Source of the DNA: G965229605 sp965229605
Lineage (GTDB): Bacteria; Pseudomonadota; Alphaproteobacteria; CBDDJK01
Direction of reading: 5' to 3'
Length of the DNA: 64,000 bases
Assembly: GCA_965229605.1 (NCBI GenBank)
Contig: OZ245892.1
Location: 1,240,001-1,304,000, forward strand
The translations under genes and the position numbers were made by a program. Below the pieces are notes generated by a model. It had not been told where the DNA came from. It searched no databases and saw nothing but the letters and a program-made list of their open reading frames with translations. Shown piece after piece: positions 26,854-35,737 of this stretch (positions within the stretch are counted from its first letter, which is position 1; every line of letters starts with the position of its first letter).

Positions 26854-27990
26854 ATGAAAGTTGATTTTTACCGCCATGCACTATCTGCAAGCGATGCGGC
26901 ACCAGTTGCGGCGGTACTCAATACGCCGTTTTTGACGTCTGCTTCGATTGGCAAGCAGGTTGAAGGGCAGCTCTGCGACTATTTCGCCATTGAGCACGCC
27001 CTTTTATGCAATAGCTGGACGAACGGGGCTCTGGCCTGTTTGCTGGCTCTTGAAGTTGGACCAGGTGATGAAGTGATTGTGCCCGCCATGACTTTTATTG
27101 CCACGGCAAATGTGGTTGAATTGCTGGGGGCGAAGCCGGTTTTTGTTGATGTTGATTCTGAAAGCCTGCTGATAACACCTGAAGCGATTGAAGCCGCGCT
27201 TACCCCCCGGACCAAAGCCGTGATGCCGGTTCATCTTTATGGTCAGCTTTGCGATATGGTTGCCATTCAAACACTGCTTAAAAAACAGGCGCAGAAGATT
27301 TATCTGGTTGAAGACTGCGCCCATAGTTTTGAAGCCCGCAATCACGATGCACGGCCAGGCAGCCATGCCGATGCGGCGATTTTTTCTTTTTATGCGACAA
27401 AGAATATCACCTGTGGTGAAGGCGGGGCGATTATCACCCGGGACAAGGGGCTTTATGAAAAGCTGCTGCAAACCCGGCTACACGGGATGAGTGCCGGGGC
27501 TGCCGCGCGCCATGAGACCGGGCAATATCGCCATTGGGATATGCTCTGTCTGGGAGCAAAAGCCAATCTGCCGGACCTGCTTGCTGCCCTGTTGCCCAAA
27601 CAAATTGAGGCTGCCGAGGAAAGACTGGAAGAACGTCGTCTGCGCTATCAACGCTATCAAACAGGCTTGTCCGGCCTGCCGCTTGATATGCCGAAAATTG
27701 CGCCACATTGCACGCAACACGCCCATCACCTATTTGCGGTTGGTATCCAGCCGCCGTTTTCACGCGATCAGGTCCTGAAATCGCTTGGAGCCGCACAAAT
27801 CGGCGCAACCGTCAATTATCGCTCTTTTGCGCAAATGACCTATTATCAGCAAAAATACAGGCTGACCGGCAATGATTTTCCCATTGCCAATGACTGGGGC
27901 GCACGGACGTTATCCCTGCCCTTTTACCCGGACCTCCCGCCAGACCAGCAGGACTATGTTATCGAAAAACTGCGGGAAATATGCAGCTAA
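26854..27990 (+). CDS. DegT/DnrJ/EryC1/StrS-family aminotransferase
   Basis: A 378-residue PLP enzyme of the family that normally aminates sugar nucleotides. PAMTFIATANVVELLGAKP is the usual N-terminal motif, VEDCAHSFEA the PLP aspartate region, and FSFYATKNITCGEGG holds the catalytic lysine near residue 180. It begins nine bases after the CMD-like gene and ends the rightward operon. A sugar aminotransferase in a catabolic betaine cluster is unusual; it could act on an unfamiliar ketone or belong to an adjacent, unrelated function. Confidence 0.86.
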   Translation: MKVDFYRHALSASDAAPVAAVLNTPFLTSASIGKQVEGQLCDYFAIEHALLCNSWTNGALACLLALEVGPGDEVIVPAMTFIATANVVELLGAKPVFVDVDSESLLITPEAIEAALTPRTKAVMPVHLYGQLCDMVAIQTLLKKQAQKIYLVEDCAHSFEARNHDARPGSHADAAIFSFYATKNITCGEGGAIITRDKGLYEKLLQTRLHGMSAGAAARHETGQYRHWDMLCLGAKANLPDLLAALLPKQIEAAEERLEERRLRYQRYQTGLSGLPLDMPKIAPHCTQHAHHLFAVGIQPPFSRDQVLKSLGAAQIGATVNYRSFAQMTYYQQKYRLTGNDFPIANDWGARTLSLPFYPDLPPDQQDYVIEKLREICS

Positions 27991-28002
27991 ACCGAACAGG
28001 TC

Positions 28003-29283
28003 TTACCCAAACACATCAGCAACGATTGAATTATACCAAGCTTCGGCTTCAACCCGGGTCTGGCTGCGCAGGGCGCTGTCTTCGCCGTTTTTGCTGACAA
28101 ATCCGTCAAATGATGTCGTCTTGTCGGCTTCAACCTTATAGCTGGCCCCGACCTTGACCGCATCGTCTGTCGCCACCAGCGACCAGCAGGTATTGCGCAA
28201 ACGCGGTTCAAAAGCTGGCTGATCCAGTAATTGATGGCGAATCTGCATGGCCACAAGTTTGGCCTGGCTATTGGCAGAGAAGCCTGATTTCGGCATGGCC
28301 CCGTTGATGCAGGCATCGCCAAGCACATGCACATCAGGCACCTGCGCAGAGGTAAAATCAAGCGCATTATTGATCGGGCACCAGCCGCTGTCATTGGTCA
28401 GTCCGAAGGCATCAGCGACATTTCCGGCTTTTTGCGGCGGGATAATATTCAGCACATCGGCTTCATAGGCATCGCCACCCGCATAAACGGTATTGGCGGC
28501 GACATCTATACGCTCAACCCCGCCATTCATTTCAGCCGGAAGCCATTCCACCATGCCCGGATAATATTTGTCCCATGCGGCCTGGAAGAGTCCTTGCTTG
28601 GAGAATTTATCCTTGCTGTCCAGAATCAATATTTTTGCCGTCGGATTATTTTCTTTAAGATAATGGGCGACCAGCGAGATGCGCTCATAGGGGCCGGGCG
28701 GGCAGCGATAGGGATTCGGCGGGGCAACCATCAAGAAGGTTCCGCCTTTTTTCATGGCAACCAGCTGATCATGCAGCAGAACAGACTGCGGCCCGGCTTT
28801 ATAGGCATGCGGGTGAACAGTTGCGGCTGCTTCGTCATAATTTTCGATAGCTCCCCAGCGGAAATCAATCCCCGGCGCAACGACAAGCCGATCATAGGAC
28901 AGGGCCGATCCGTCAGCCAGACGAACTGACTTTGCGCTGGCATCCAGTCCGATAGCCAGCTGGTGGACCATATTGATTCCATAGTTGCTGGCCAGCTTGC
29001 CATAGCCATGCTGGATTTGCTCCAGCGTTCTGAAGCCACTGAGATACCAGTTTGAGAAAAAGCAGGTCGTATAGGTTGTTGAGGGCTCAACCAATGTCAC
29101 ATCAAGCCCGCCCTTGGAATCTTTTGCCAGATAGCGGGCGGCTGTTCCGCCTGCAATCCCGCCGCCGACCACCACGACTTTCGGCTTTGCCGCACGCGCC
29201 AGTCTTGGGCTGTTTAAAGCCGTAACAACGGCGGCTCCGGCAACAGTTCCGGTTTTGATAAATTGACGTCTTGTTGTTGGCAT
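28003..29283 (-). CDS. fccB: Flavocytochrome c sulfide dehydrogenase flavoprotein subunit
   Basis: A 426-residue periplasmic flavoprotein. The N-terminus has a twin-arginine signal (TTRRQFIKTG, cut after about residue 32), followed by VVVVGGGIAGGTAARYLA for FAD. Cysteines in TTYTTCFFSN near residue 74 and PPNPYRCPPGPYE near residue 190 fit the redox pair of sulfide dehydrogenases. It would oxidise sulfide to sulfur or polysulfide and pass electrons to the small cytochrome encoded upstream. It is encoded 124 bases downstream of that cytochrome on the same strand. SoxF is a close alternative name. Confidence 0.88.
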   Translation of the reverse strand: MPTTRRQFIKTGTVAGAAVVTALNSPRLARAAKPKVVVVGGGIAGGTAARYLAKDSKGGLDVTLVEPSTTYTTCFFSNWYLSGFRTLEQIQHGYGKLASNYGINMVHQLAIGLDASAKSVRLADGSALSYDRLVVAPGIDFRWGAIENYDEAAATVHPHAYKAGPQSVLLHDQLVAMKKGGTFLMVAPPNPYRCPPGPYERISLVAHYLKENNPTAKILILDSKDKFSKQGLFQAAWDKYYPGMVEWLPAEMNGGVERIDVAANTVYAGGDAYEADVLNIIPPQKAGNVADAFGLTNDSGWCPINNALDFTSAQVPDVHVLGDACINGAMPKSGFSANSQAKLVAMQIRHQLLDQPAFEPRLRNTCWSLVATDDAVKVGASYKVEADKTTSFDGFVSKNGEDSALRSQTRVEAEAWYNSIVADVFG

Positions 29284-29407
29284 AACAGCCCCTCCTGTAA
29301 AAAGGTCACGCCTATTCGCATGACATATAGTCTAACGTGAATAAAACATTGAATAAAACGTTGGTCAAGCCCTTAATCGGCCAAATTAATGTAAACTGTA
29401 CCGGCGA

Positions 29408-29752
29408 TCAGGGATCAAGCTGTTCATACCAGGCAGCAAGAGCTTTAATCTGTTCTTCGTCCAGTGACAGGACAACCGAGCGCATGGCGGCATTTTCGCG
29501 TTCACCCGAGCGATATTGCGCCATGGCTTCGACAAAATAGTCGGCTGGCAACCCGTCTAGCACAGGAATACCGCCCGCCGCAGAGGCTGGTGCGTGGCAG
29601 CTTACACATTCCCCGGCCAGATATTCCCCGTAAGCTAAATCTTGCGCTTGACTGCTTGAGATTGTCGTACCTGTTCCAGCAATGGCGGTTACAAAAGCAA
29701 TCATCGCCATCTGTCTTGCTGGCTGGTGCATTTTATTGAAAAGGTAAAACAA
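29408..29752 (-). CDS. Small class I cytochrome c, likely FccA partner
   Basis: About 114 residues with an N-terminal signal (AMIAFVTAIAGTGTTI; cut near SQAQ). A single heme motif CVSCH lies near residue 50 and an AAMRSVVLSL segment supplies the distal methionine. Translation may start at the first ATG or at MHQPAR seven codons later. Encoded just upstream of the flavoprotein on the same strand, it is the expected heme subunit of flavocytochrome c sulfide dehydrogenase, although here only one heme is present. Electrons would go on to the respiratory chain. Confidence 0.82.
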   Translation of the reverse strand: MFYLFNKMHQPARQMAMIAFVTAIAGTGTTISSSQAQDLAYGEYLAGECVSCHAPASAAGGIPVLDGLPADYFVEAMAQYRSGERENAAMRSVVLSLDEEQIKALAAWYEQLDP

Positions 29753-29828
29753 GATGTCCCCTGCCCTGATCCTCTAATTATCCTTAAATGTTAGCCCATA
29801 CGATTCGGAAAAACAACTGCTCAACAAT

Positions 29829-30350
29829 TCAAAGCTTTGTACTTCCAATAGTCACATAGCGGCTTTGGAAATAGCCCAGCGCGCTTGCAGATGAATCCTC
29901 TGAATGGTCAAGCGACTCCACTTGTCCGATCAGCAATGAATGGTCTCCGGCTTCAGTCCATTGATGTTGCCTACAAAAAAACACGCAAAGCGCGTTATTG
30001 ATAAAGGGTAAATCATGAAGTCCCTGCGACCAGACCGGCCTGGCCTCTGACGTATGGGCAAAGCGCAAGGCATGAGGGTCCGCAAAGCGATCTGCAATAT
30101 CCTGCTGATCTGCGGCCAGCACACTGACAGAGAAAGAATTGGCTTTTTGAAAGGACTGATGAACAGCCCCGCCCCGGGTAATGGATACCAGCAACAGCGG
30201 AGGTGACAGTGACACAGAGGTAAAGGAGTTTGCGGTAAAGCCAACCGGCTCTCCGGCTTGATTCCGGCAGCAGACGATTGTCACCCCTGTAACGAAAGAG
30301 GAAAAAGCCCGGCGCAAATGAGAAGGATCAATGACGGGATGATCAGACAT
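29829..30350 (-). CDS. Flavin reductase-like (HpaC-type) protein
   Basis: A 173-residue protein with the FMN-binding split-barrel flavin reductase domain. FVTGVTIVCCRNQAGEPVG, GFTANSFTSVSLSPPLLLVS and FSVSVLAADQQDIADRF are typical. Such enzymes use NAD(P)H to reduce FMN or FAD for a partner monooxygenase. No two-component monooxygenase gene is adjacent, and the Rieske oxygenase above needs an iron-sulfur reductase rather than this type. It lies on the same strand as the sulfide dehydrogenase genes and might share their expression. Confidence 0.85.
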   Translation of the reverse strand: MSDHPVIDPSHLRRAFSSFVTGVTIVCCRNQAGEPVGFTANSFTSVSLSPPLLLVSITRGGAVHQSFQKANSFSVSVLAADQQDIADRFADPHALRFAHTSEARPVWSQGLHDLPFINNALCVFFCRQHQWTEAGDHSLLIGQVESLDHSEDSSASALGYFQSRYVTIGSTKL

Positions 30351-30417
30351 TATTTATTTGTCTGCATTTTGAAACTGGCAAGGTTGTTGGCGAATGAGGC
30401 AAATGCGGCTTTTTTCT

Positions 30418-30729
30418 CTATCTTCTACGTTTTGGGCGGCCTATCCGCAAAAACAGAAGCGCAAGAATCAGCAGCCCTGCGGTTAAATAGGCCATAACCA
30501 GCCAGGCTGGCTGCTGGAGCATCGGCACAACCCACTCATCCCAGATAAAAGGCAGCTTTAAATGCCGCTGAATCACGACCTGCGTTAAATTCAGGCTTTC
30601 AAGGTGGAGATCAAACCAGACTTTCCCCAGTGGAGCCTGATAATCTGCGCCAGAAAACGCCACATACCCGGACAGCGCACCAACGGCAATGAAAAGAGTG
30701 GCGAAAAAATATCCAGCCTTTCTAAACAC
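30418..30729 (-). CDS. Small two-helix membrane protein, unknown
   Basis: A 103-residue protein with one hydrophobic helix at about residues 6-26 and another at about 75-95 (WLVMAYLTAGLLILALLFL), ending in a strongly basic tail RIGRPKRRR. The section between is polar and probably periplasmic. The basic tail suggests a cytoplasmic C-terminus. I do not recognise the family. It lies just upstream of the flavin reductase on the same strand. Confidence 0.6.
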   Translation of the reverse strand: MFRKAGYFFATLFIAVGALSGYVAFSGADYQAPLGKVWFDLHLESLNLTQVVIQRHLKLPFIWDEWVVPMLQQPAWLVMAYLTAGLLILALLFLRIGRPKRRR

Positions 30730-30903
30730 ATTAACCTCTTAGCTTGCGTTGCATTTCATTAAAAATACAATACGCCACCACCGATTCGACTTTAGCCATT
30801 TATTTGGTTTGGTCAAGACTTTGGTAAAGGCTGTGCATAATGATTGATTGTTATATTTTTTTCGTCTAATATGAAGTGGAATTTCAATATAGACGGAAAT
30901 GTG

Positions 30904-32151
30904 ATGTCCGATTCTACTGCCCCTCTGTTTAACCGCACCTTGGCCCAAACAATTCAGACAGCGAGCAAGAGTTTTCGGGCTCTGCTTTTAACGGGACCAA
31001 GGCAGGTTGGGAAAACGACTTTACTGGAATTATGTGCCGGAGATAACCGTAATTATATTACCCTTGACGATTTAGATGCAAGGCAAATGGCGCAAAATGA
31101 TCCCGGGTTATTTATTCAGACCTATAAGCCGCCGTTGATTATTGATGAAATACAATATGCGCCCGAACTTTTCAGCTCTATCAAAATCACGGTTGATCGC
31201 GAAAAAAAGAATGGGCTTTATTGGCTTACAGGCTCGCAGAAATTTCACCTTATGAAAGGGCTTACGGAAACGCTGGCAGGCCGTATTGCTATCATTGACC
31301 TTTTGGGACTCTCGCAAGCTGAAATAGATGGGCGGGCAGAGTCGTCAAAGAATTTTTTGCCAACGGCGGAATGGCTTGCGGTTGCACGGGCGAACAATAA
31401 GAATAAACCCTCACTCAAAGAGGTTTATGAGCGTATCTGGCGCGGTTCATTTCCCCAGATGTATGAACGCAATCCACCTGACCGTGATCTATTTTATCGT
31501 TCGTACACGCAAACCTATATTCAGCGGGATATTAAAGATGTTTTGAAAATAACTGATGAAATGGCTTTTCATCGCTTCCTTGTCGCGGTTGCTGCACGAA
31601 CCGGACAAATGCTGAATCTGGCCAATATTTCAAGAGACGTCGGGGTTAGTAGCAATACGGTGAAAGCCTGGCTATCGGCACTTGAGGCTTCCGGGCTGGT
31701 TTATATGCTTTATCCCTATTCAAGAAATGTTGGCAAACGCCTTATAACCAGCACGCCGAAGCTCTATTTTCTTGATACCGGGCTTTGCTGCTATTTAACA
31801 AAATGGCCTGATGGCGAGTCGCTGGAGGCAGGCGCAATGTCCGGGGCCATTCTTGAGACATATCTCTTTACTGAAATATTAAAAAGCTATTGGCATAATG
31901 GCATTGAGCCAAATTTTTACTATTATCGGGATAAAGATCAAAAAGAGGTCGATTTATTGATTGAAACAGGCGATCACCTCTATCCTGTCGAGTTTAAAAA
32001 GACGGGCACCCCGTCAAAGACAGCTTCAAAGCATTTTCATTTATTGGAAAAACTGGATAAAAAAATCGGCCAAGGCGCGGTGATTTGCTTTGTTGAAAAA
32101 GATATCCCGCTCTCACATGAGGTAATTGCCATCCCTGTTTCTTACTTATGA
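30904..32151 (+). CDS. AAA ATPase with C-terminal DUF4143 nuclease-like domain
   Basis: About 415 residues from MSDSTAPL, with other ATGs upstream. TGPRQVGKTTLLE near residue 35 is the Walker A motif and PLIIDEIQYAPEL near residue 77 the Walker B and sensor region. The C-terminal DUF4143 part has QKEVDLLIETG and LYPVEFKKTG, spaced like the D...E-x-K pattern of PD-(D/E)xK nucleases. Such ATPases are common, often duplicated, and their role is unclear. It stands alone, with an AT-rich upstream region, and ends 86 bases from a convergent methyltransferase gene. Confidence 0.85.
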   Translation: MSDSTAPLFNRTLAQTIQTASKSFRALLLTGPRQVGKTTLLELCAGDNRNYITLDDLDARQMAQNDPGLFIQTYKPPLIIDEIQYAPELFSSIKITVDREKKNGLYWLTGSQKFHLMKGLTETLAGRIAIIDLLGLSQAEIDGRAESSKNFLPTAEWLAVARANNKNKPSLKEVYERIWRGSFPQMYERNPPDRDLFYRSYTQTYIQRDIKDVLKITDEMAFHRFLVAVAARTGQMLNLANISRDVGVSSNTVKAWLSALEASGLVYMLYPYSRNVGKRLITSTPKLYFLDTGLCCYLTKWPDGESLEAGAMSGAILETYLFTEILKSYWHNGIEPNFYYYRDKDQKEVDLLIETGDHLYPVEFKKTGTPSKTASKHFHLLEKLDKKIGQGAVICFVEKDIPLSHEVIAIPVSYL

Positions 32152-32174
32152 TAGCGGTCTATTTTGTGACAACG

Positions 32175-32188
32175 GTCTATCGATAGAC
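32175..32188. other. 14-bp perfect palindrome between convergent genes
   Basis: GTCTATCGATAGAC is self-complementary and lies between the ATPase and methyltransferase stop codons. It lacks a loop and a following T-run, so it is a weak terminator candidate. A nearby copy of GGTCTAT precedes it. Confidence 0.3.
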
Positions 32189-32237
32189 ACCATCGGCCTC
32201 ATTTTTTAAGGCTTCTGGAATGTGGCGTTAAACCATC

Positions 32238-32918
32238 TTAATCCTTGCTTGGGACTGCGAAAATCCAATAATGTGCATCGCCGTCATCAGCATAGGGGGC
32301 ATTCTCGATGACGTTGAGGAGTTGAACACAGTTTTTACGTTCAAGTTCCTTGCTGACCTGTCTAAAATTTGTTGCCTCGCAGTATTCGACACGCGTACTT
32401 AAAATCAGGATCCCGCCGGGTCTGACCAGACTTGCCATATGCTCCAGAGCCTCTGGTGCGACGTGCCCGGGCGTGAAAACACCCGCTGAAACGGCACAAT
32501 CATATTGGCCCAGCATTTCTTTGCGCTCTATAGGAATGTTCAAATCGATACCGGAATAGAGGTTCTTAAATGCACCGGTTTTTTTCGCTTCCGCGATCAT
32601 GCCCGGGGAGAGATCAAGGCCGTCAATCTGCGAATAGCCCTTGCTAAAAAGTTCAAGACCAACAAGACCGGTGCCACAGCCAACGTCGATTATGCGAAGT
32701 GTGGGGTCACGTGCATCAAGTTTTACCCCTTCAAAAAGCGGTAAATTCTGCAGAATATCCACAGTCTGTTTTACCGCAAAATAGTCCCAGTTAGCCAAAT
32801 CCTCATTATAGTCCGAGGCCCATTTTTCATAGAAATCGTGGAGCGACTGTGCCATTCCATCAAGAGCTTTCGCTTCCGTAACACGGCTTTGTGAACGTGA
32901 TCGAGCTGGTTTAACCAT
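32238..32918 (-). CDS. Class I SAM-dependent methyltransferase (WBSCR27-like)
   Basis: A 226-residue enzyme. IIDVGCGTGLVGLEL near residue 80 is motif I for S-adenosylmethionine, GLDLSPGMIAEAKK motif II, and CAVSAGVFTPGHVAPEAL plus LVRPGGILILSTR the later motifs. The ordering resembles METTL27/WBSCR27-type proteins. The N-terminal 15 residues are basic. It lies 48 bases downstream of dddP on the same strand, so a shared transcript is likely. The methyl acceptor is unknown; a link to DMSP chemistry is attractive but only positional. Confidence 0.82.
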   Translation of the reverse strand: MVKPARSRSQSRVTEAKALDGMAQSLHDFYEKWASDYNEDLANWDYFAVKQTVDILQNLPLFEGVKLDARDPTLRIIDVGCGTGLVGLELFSKGYSQIDGLDLSPGMIAEAKKTGAFKNLYSGIDLNIPIERKEMLGQYDCAVSAGVFTPGHVAPEALEHMASLVRPGGILILSTRVEYCEATNFRQVSKELERKNCVQLLNVIENAPYADDGDAHYWIFAVPSKD

Positions 32919-32966
32919 AAATATCCTCTGGCTATATTGATCTTTGGGTTGGTCTTTGGGCTAAGG

Positions 32967-34313
32967 TCAGTCATCCCCCATCAATTGGGAATCAAAAGGA
33001 TAGCGGGTCAAGTTCTCATAGCCGTCCTCCGTCACCAAAACCTGATCTTCCAGCTTGATAGAAAAATCACCGCCTTCGCTGCCAACCAACGCCTCAACAC
33101 AAAGAACCATTCCGGCCTCCAGCGGGTGATCGAATGCACCGGCCACCTTGGCATCCGGATAGCTGACAAGCGGCCACTCATCGCAAAGTCCAACACCATG
33201 CATAAGAGCCCCGTATTTCTGTTTTTGGAACTGTGGAGCCAGTCGGTGGCTTTTCTCGGTAATTTCCGGAATCATCACACCGGCTTTGAGCAACGCCATA
33301 TTTTCCATGATGTGCTCATGCGCATGTTGCATGGCATAAACCATATCCGGGCGCGGCTTCTGGTCTCCAATCCACCAGGTGCGCGAGATATCAACGCAGT
33401 AGCCATAGCTGCCAACCAGATCGGTATCAAAGGCAATGATTTCGTTATTTTGCGTGATCCGCGGGCCACATTCTTGAAACCAGGGATTGGTGCGTGGCCC
33501 CGAAGTGAGTAGCCGCGTTTCTATCCACTCCCCCCCACGCTTGATGTTTTCCGCATGAAGCACCGCCCAGATGTCATCTTCGCTGACATCGCCATGCGGG
33601 ACATTTTCACGGGCAAATGCTTCCATCTTGGCCACAGAAATCTCGCACGCATGGATGGCACAGCGCATGGCTCTTATCTCGTGAGGACTCTTGATAGAAC
33701 GCGCCTTTTCAGTCAATTCTTCGCCTTCCATGATCTCGAACCCCTGGGCCTCCAACGCGCGCAGGCCATGCAGCATAATCTTGTCAACGGCCAAGCGCTT
33801 GTTGCTGCCGACATGCTGCGTAATCAGTTCTCGCACTTCATTCGAAAAACAGTCTGCAGCAACGTCAATTTTATCGCCCCGATCAAAATAGAAAAGATCA
33901 GCACCAGAACGTTGTTCTCTGACCAACGGGTTAAATTTAGAAAGAAACGGCGCGTTCTTGTAGTCCCACATCACCATATAGCCATCAGCACAAATCAAAA
34001 CAGCCCGAAATGGATTATGGGTGTTCCAAAGCTGCATGTTGGTGCTGTCGGTTGCATAGCGAATATTAAGCGGATCAAACATAAGAAGACCGGCATAGCC
34101 ACGCTCTACGATATGCTGCGTTAATCTCTGCCAGCGATGATCGCGCACAATGTTCAGATCAGGAAGCTCCAGACCGGCAGCCTCCCATTCCGAAAATGCC
34201 AAAAGCGTTGGTCCGATTTCAATGCGATCACTTTGATTTGGGGTGCCGTCACCAAGATACGCATCTTTCGTGGGATCGATCTTACGCGACTGAGCGTAAT
34301 AGGCATCCATCAC
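32967..34313 (-). CDS. dddP: DMSP lyase, DddP type
   Basis: A 448-residue M24 peptidase-fold protein. DddP cleaves dimethylsulfoniopropionate to dimethyl sulfide and acrylate. The match to recalled Roseobacter DddP runs along the whole length, including RKIDP and LGDGTPN at the start, YATDSTNMQLWNTHNPFRA and NPWFQECGPRI. Metal ligands are expected in FDTDLVGSYGYCVDIS near residue 300, HGVGLCDEWPL, VEALVG and KLEDQVL. Because the match covers the family-specific N-terminus, I prefer DddP to a generic Xaa-Pro peptidase. No DMSP transporter or acrylate gene is seen nearby. The start may be either of two adjacent ATGs. Confidence 0.87.
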   Translation of the reverse strand: MMDAYYAQSRKIDPTKDAYLGDGTPNQSDRIEIGPTLLAFSEWEAAGLELPDLNIVRDHRWQRLTQHIVERGYAGLLMFDPLNIRYATDSTNMQLWNTHNPFRAVLICADGYMVMWDYKNAPFLSKFNPLVREQRSGADLFYFDRGDKIDVAADCFSNEVRELITQHVGSNKRLAVDKIMLHGLRALEAQGFEIMEGEELTEKARSIKSPHEIRAMRCAIHACEISVAKMEAFARENVPHGDVSEDDIWAVLHAENIKRGGEWIETRLLTSGPRTNPWFQECGPRITQNNEIIAFDTDLVGSYGYCVDISRTWWIGDQKPRPDMVYAMQHAHEHIMENMALLKAGVMIPEITEKSHRLAPQFQKQKYGALMHGVGLCDEWPLVSYPDAKVAGAFDHPLEAGMVLCVEALVGSEGGDFSIKLEDQVLVTEDGYENLTRYPFDSQLMGDD

Positions 34314-34335
34314 AGTCTCCTTTCAAAATGAAATT

Positions 34336-34470
34336 AGGGTCAGGCCCCATAAAATTGATCCGTTCTGTTGGTCAAGAAAGGTGAAGATACTATAAAAACA
34401 AGTAAAAGCATAGTCATATCTTTGCCATTATCGACCAACAGAACGGATCAATTTTATGAGTCCTGACCCT
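34336..34470. repeat. MITE-like palindromic repeat, copy A
   Basis: A 135-base element bounded by inverted repeats of about 38 bases beginning AGGGTCAGG at 34336 and its complement ending at 34470, with two mismatches. The inner part matches the right-hand end of copy C in reverse. Its right arm provides the stop codon and last residues of the neighbouring FrhB-like gene. It looks like an internally deleted derivative of the family. No transposase is encoded. Confidence 0.8.
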
Positions 34471-35728
34471 GGCCGCTTTTTATTTTTCTTGCGCGGAACA
34501 TTGCGCCCTTTTTCTGCGCATCATAAGCCTCAGCGCTCAGCAAATCTGCCAGGGCCTCGGCCCGAAGATTGATCAGTTCAGGGGCGACAGTCTCTGCTTC
34601 ACGCAAGCCCTCAATGCGTGCCTTACCAGCCAGTTTTTTGGTGACCTGATGTGGCTGAACGCGGCTCATAAAGTCACGACCCACCACTTCTAACTTCACA
34701 ATAAAGCCTGCCGAGATGGCGGCTTCATACAAAGCGGAGCCTTTTTTTGTGCGGGTAATTACCGCGTTAAAGCCAGGATCTGTCTTGCTTTCCTCTCTTT
34801 TTGGCGAGGCTCCATCCCAGGCATCCCCTGCCACAATATCAGCCGCTTCCCCAATGCCATCAGGACAGATTTTACATCTAAGCGGCATGGCCCATTGGCT
34901 TTCATCCTCCCCCCAGAAATCAAGGTAATGGAACGCTGTCTGACGGCCATTTTGATAGGTAAGGCTAGTGGGGCCGGGGCAGCCAAAGCCGCGATAGCGC
35001 ACTTGTGTCAAGCCTTCTTCTGATAACCCATTGTCAGATAGAAAATTGCGGAATGACTCATCTGGCTGAAACCCGCCACATAGCATGGTGAGCCAGTAAT
35101 GGATACGCGCATTCACCCTCTCATCATGATGCGCCAGATTGCGCAAGGCATTTAAATCACAAGGTTTTGCAACGATGGCAAATCGCTCTTTTGAGGACAG
35201 CACATCTTCAATATCTATCAGCGCGGCTGTTGGGCCATAGCGTGAGCCAGAGCCCGCCAAAATCTCTTCTTGCGTTCTACTGATGGTGGCGATACCAAAA
35301 TTTGCCGGTGCTGACACACCATCTGCAGCGTGCACATGCACAACTGCATCCACCAGATCTGCGCAGAGCAGATAACAAGCAAGAATGGTCAGAATGCCTG
35401 CTGTTGAGGCTTCATACCGCACTTTATCATCAGCGGCATAGGCCAGACTCATTTCATGATAAGCCCCCCAAACCGTGTCATGACGGGGTGCCTGTTTGGC
35501 TGTTTCAACCGGCAGACCCTCAAGCCGCAGAGACGGGCAGGTCTGGCGGACCCGCGCCATATGCTCATCCTGAAATCCGTCTTTGGCAAAAGGCCGCAAA
35601 TCCCCGTCTGCACCGCGTCCCATCTCGACCTGTTCAGGATTCAGCGCGGCACATAATCCGCACCCCAGACACATCTTGTCTTCAACAATTTTATGGAGCT
35701 CAGCGACAGCAGACATCAGGCGCGCCAT
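34454..35728 (-). CDS. FrhB/FdhB-like coenzyme F420 hydrogenase beta-subunit family protein
   Basis: A 424-residue iron-sulfur flavoprotein relative of coenzyme F420 hydrogenase/dehydrogenase beta subunits. CLGCGLCAALNPEQVEMG near residue 19 resembles an iron-sulfur cluster site, and IVAKPCDLNALRNLA, MLCGGFQPDESF and RCKICPDGIGEAADIVAGDAW are typical later segments. F420 itself need not be present; the family also occurs in bacteria lacking it. The C-terminal residues GQGQDS and the stop codon come from repeat copy A, so the original end may have been replaced. It leads into a sulfotransferase-like gene encoded upstream on the same strand. Confidence 0.83.
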   Translation of the reverse strand: MARLMSAVAELHKIVEDKMCLGCGLCAALNPEQVEMGRGADGDLRPFAKDGFQDEHMARVRQTCPSLRLEGLPVETAKQAPRHDTVWGAYHEMSLAYAADDKVRYEASTAGILTILACYLLCADLVDAVVHVHAADGVSAPANFGIATISRTQEEILAGSGSRYGPTAALIDIEDVLSSKERFAIVAKPCDLNALRNLAHHDERVNARIHYWLTMLCGGFQPDESFRNFLSDNGLSEEGLTQVRYRGFGCPGPTSLTYQNGRQTAFHYLDFWGEDESQWAMPLRCKICPDGIGEAADIVAGDAWDGASPKREESKTDPGFNAVITRTKKGSALYEAAISAGFIVKLEVVGRDFMSRVQPHQVTKKLAGKARIEGLREAETVAPELINLRAEALADLLSAEAYDAQKKGAMFRARKIKSGQGQDS

Positions 35729-35737
35729 GTGCTCGTC

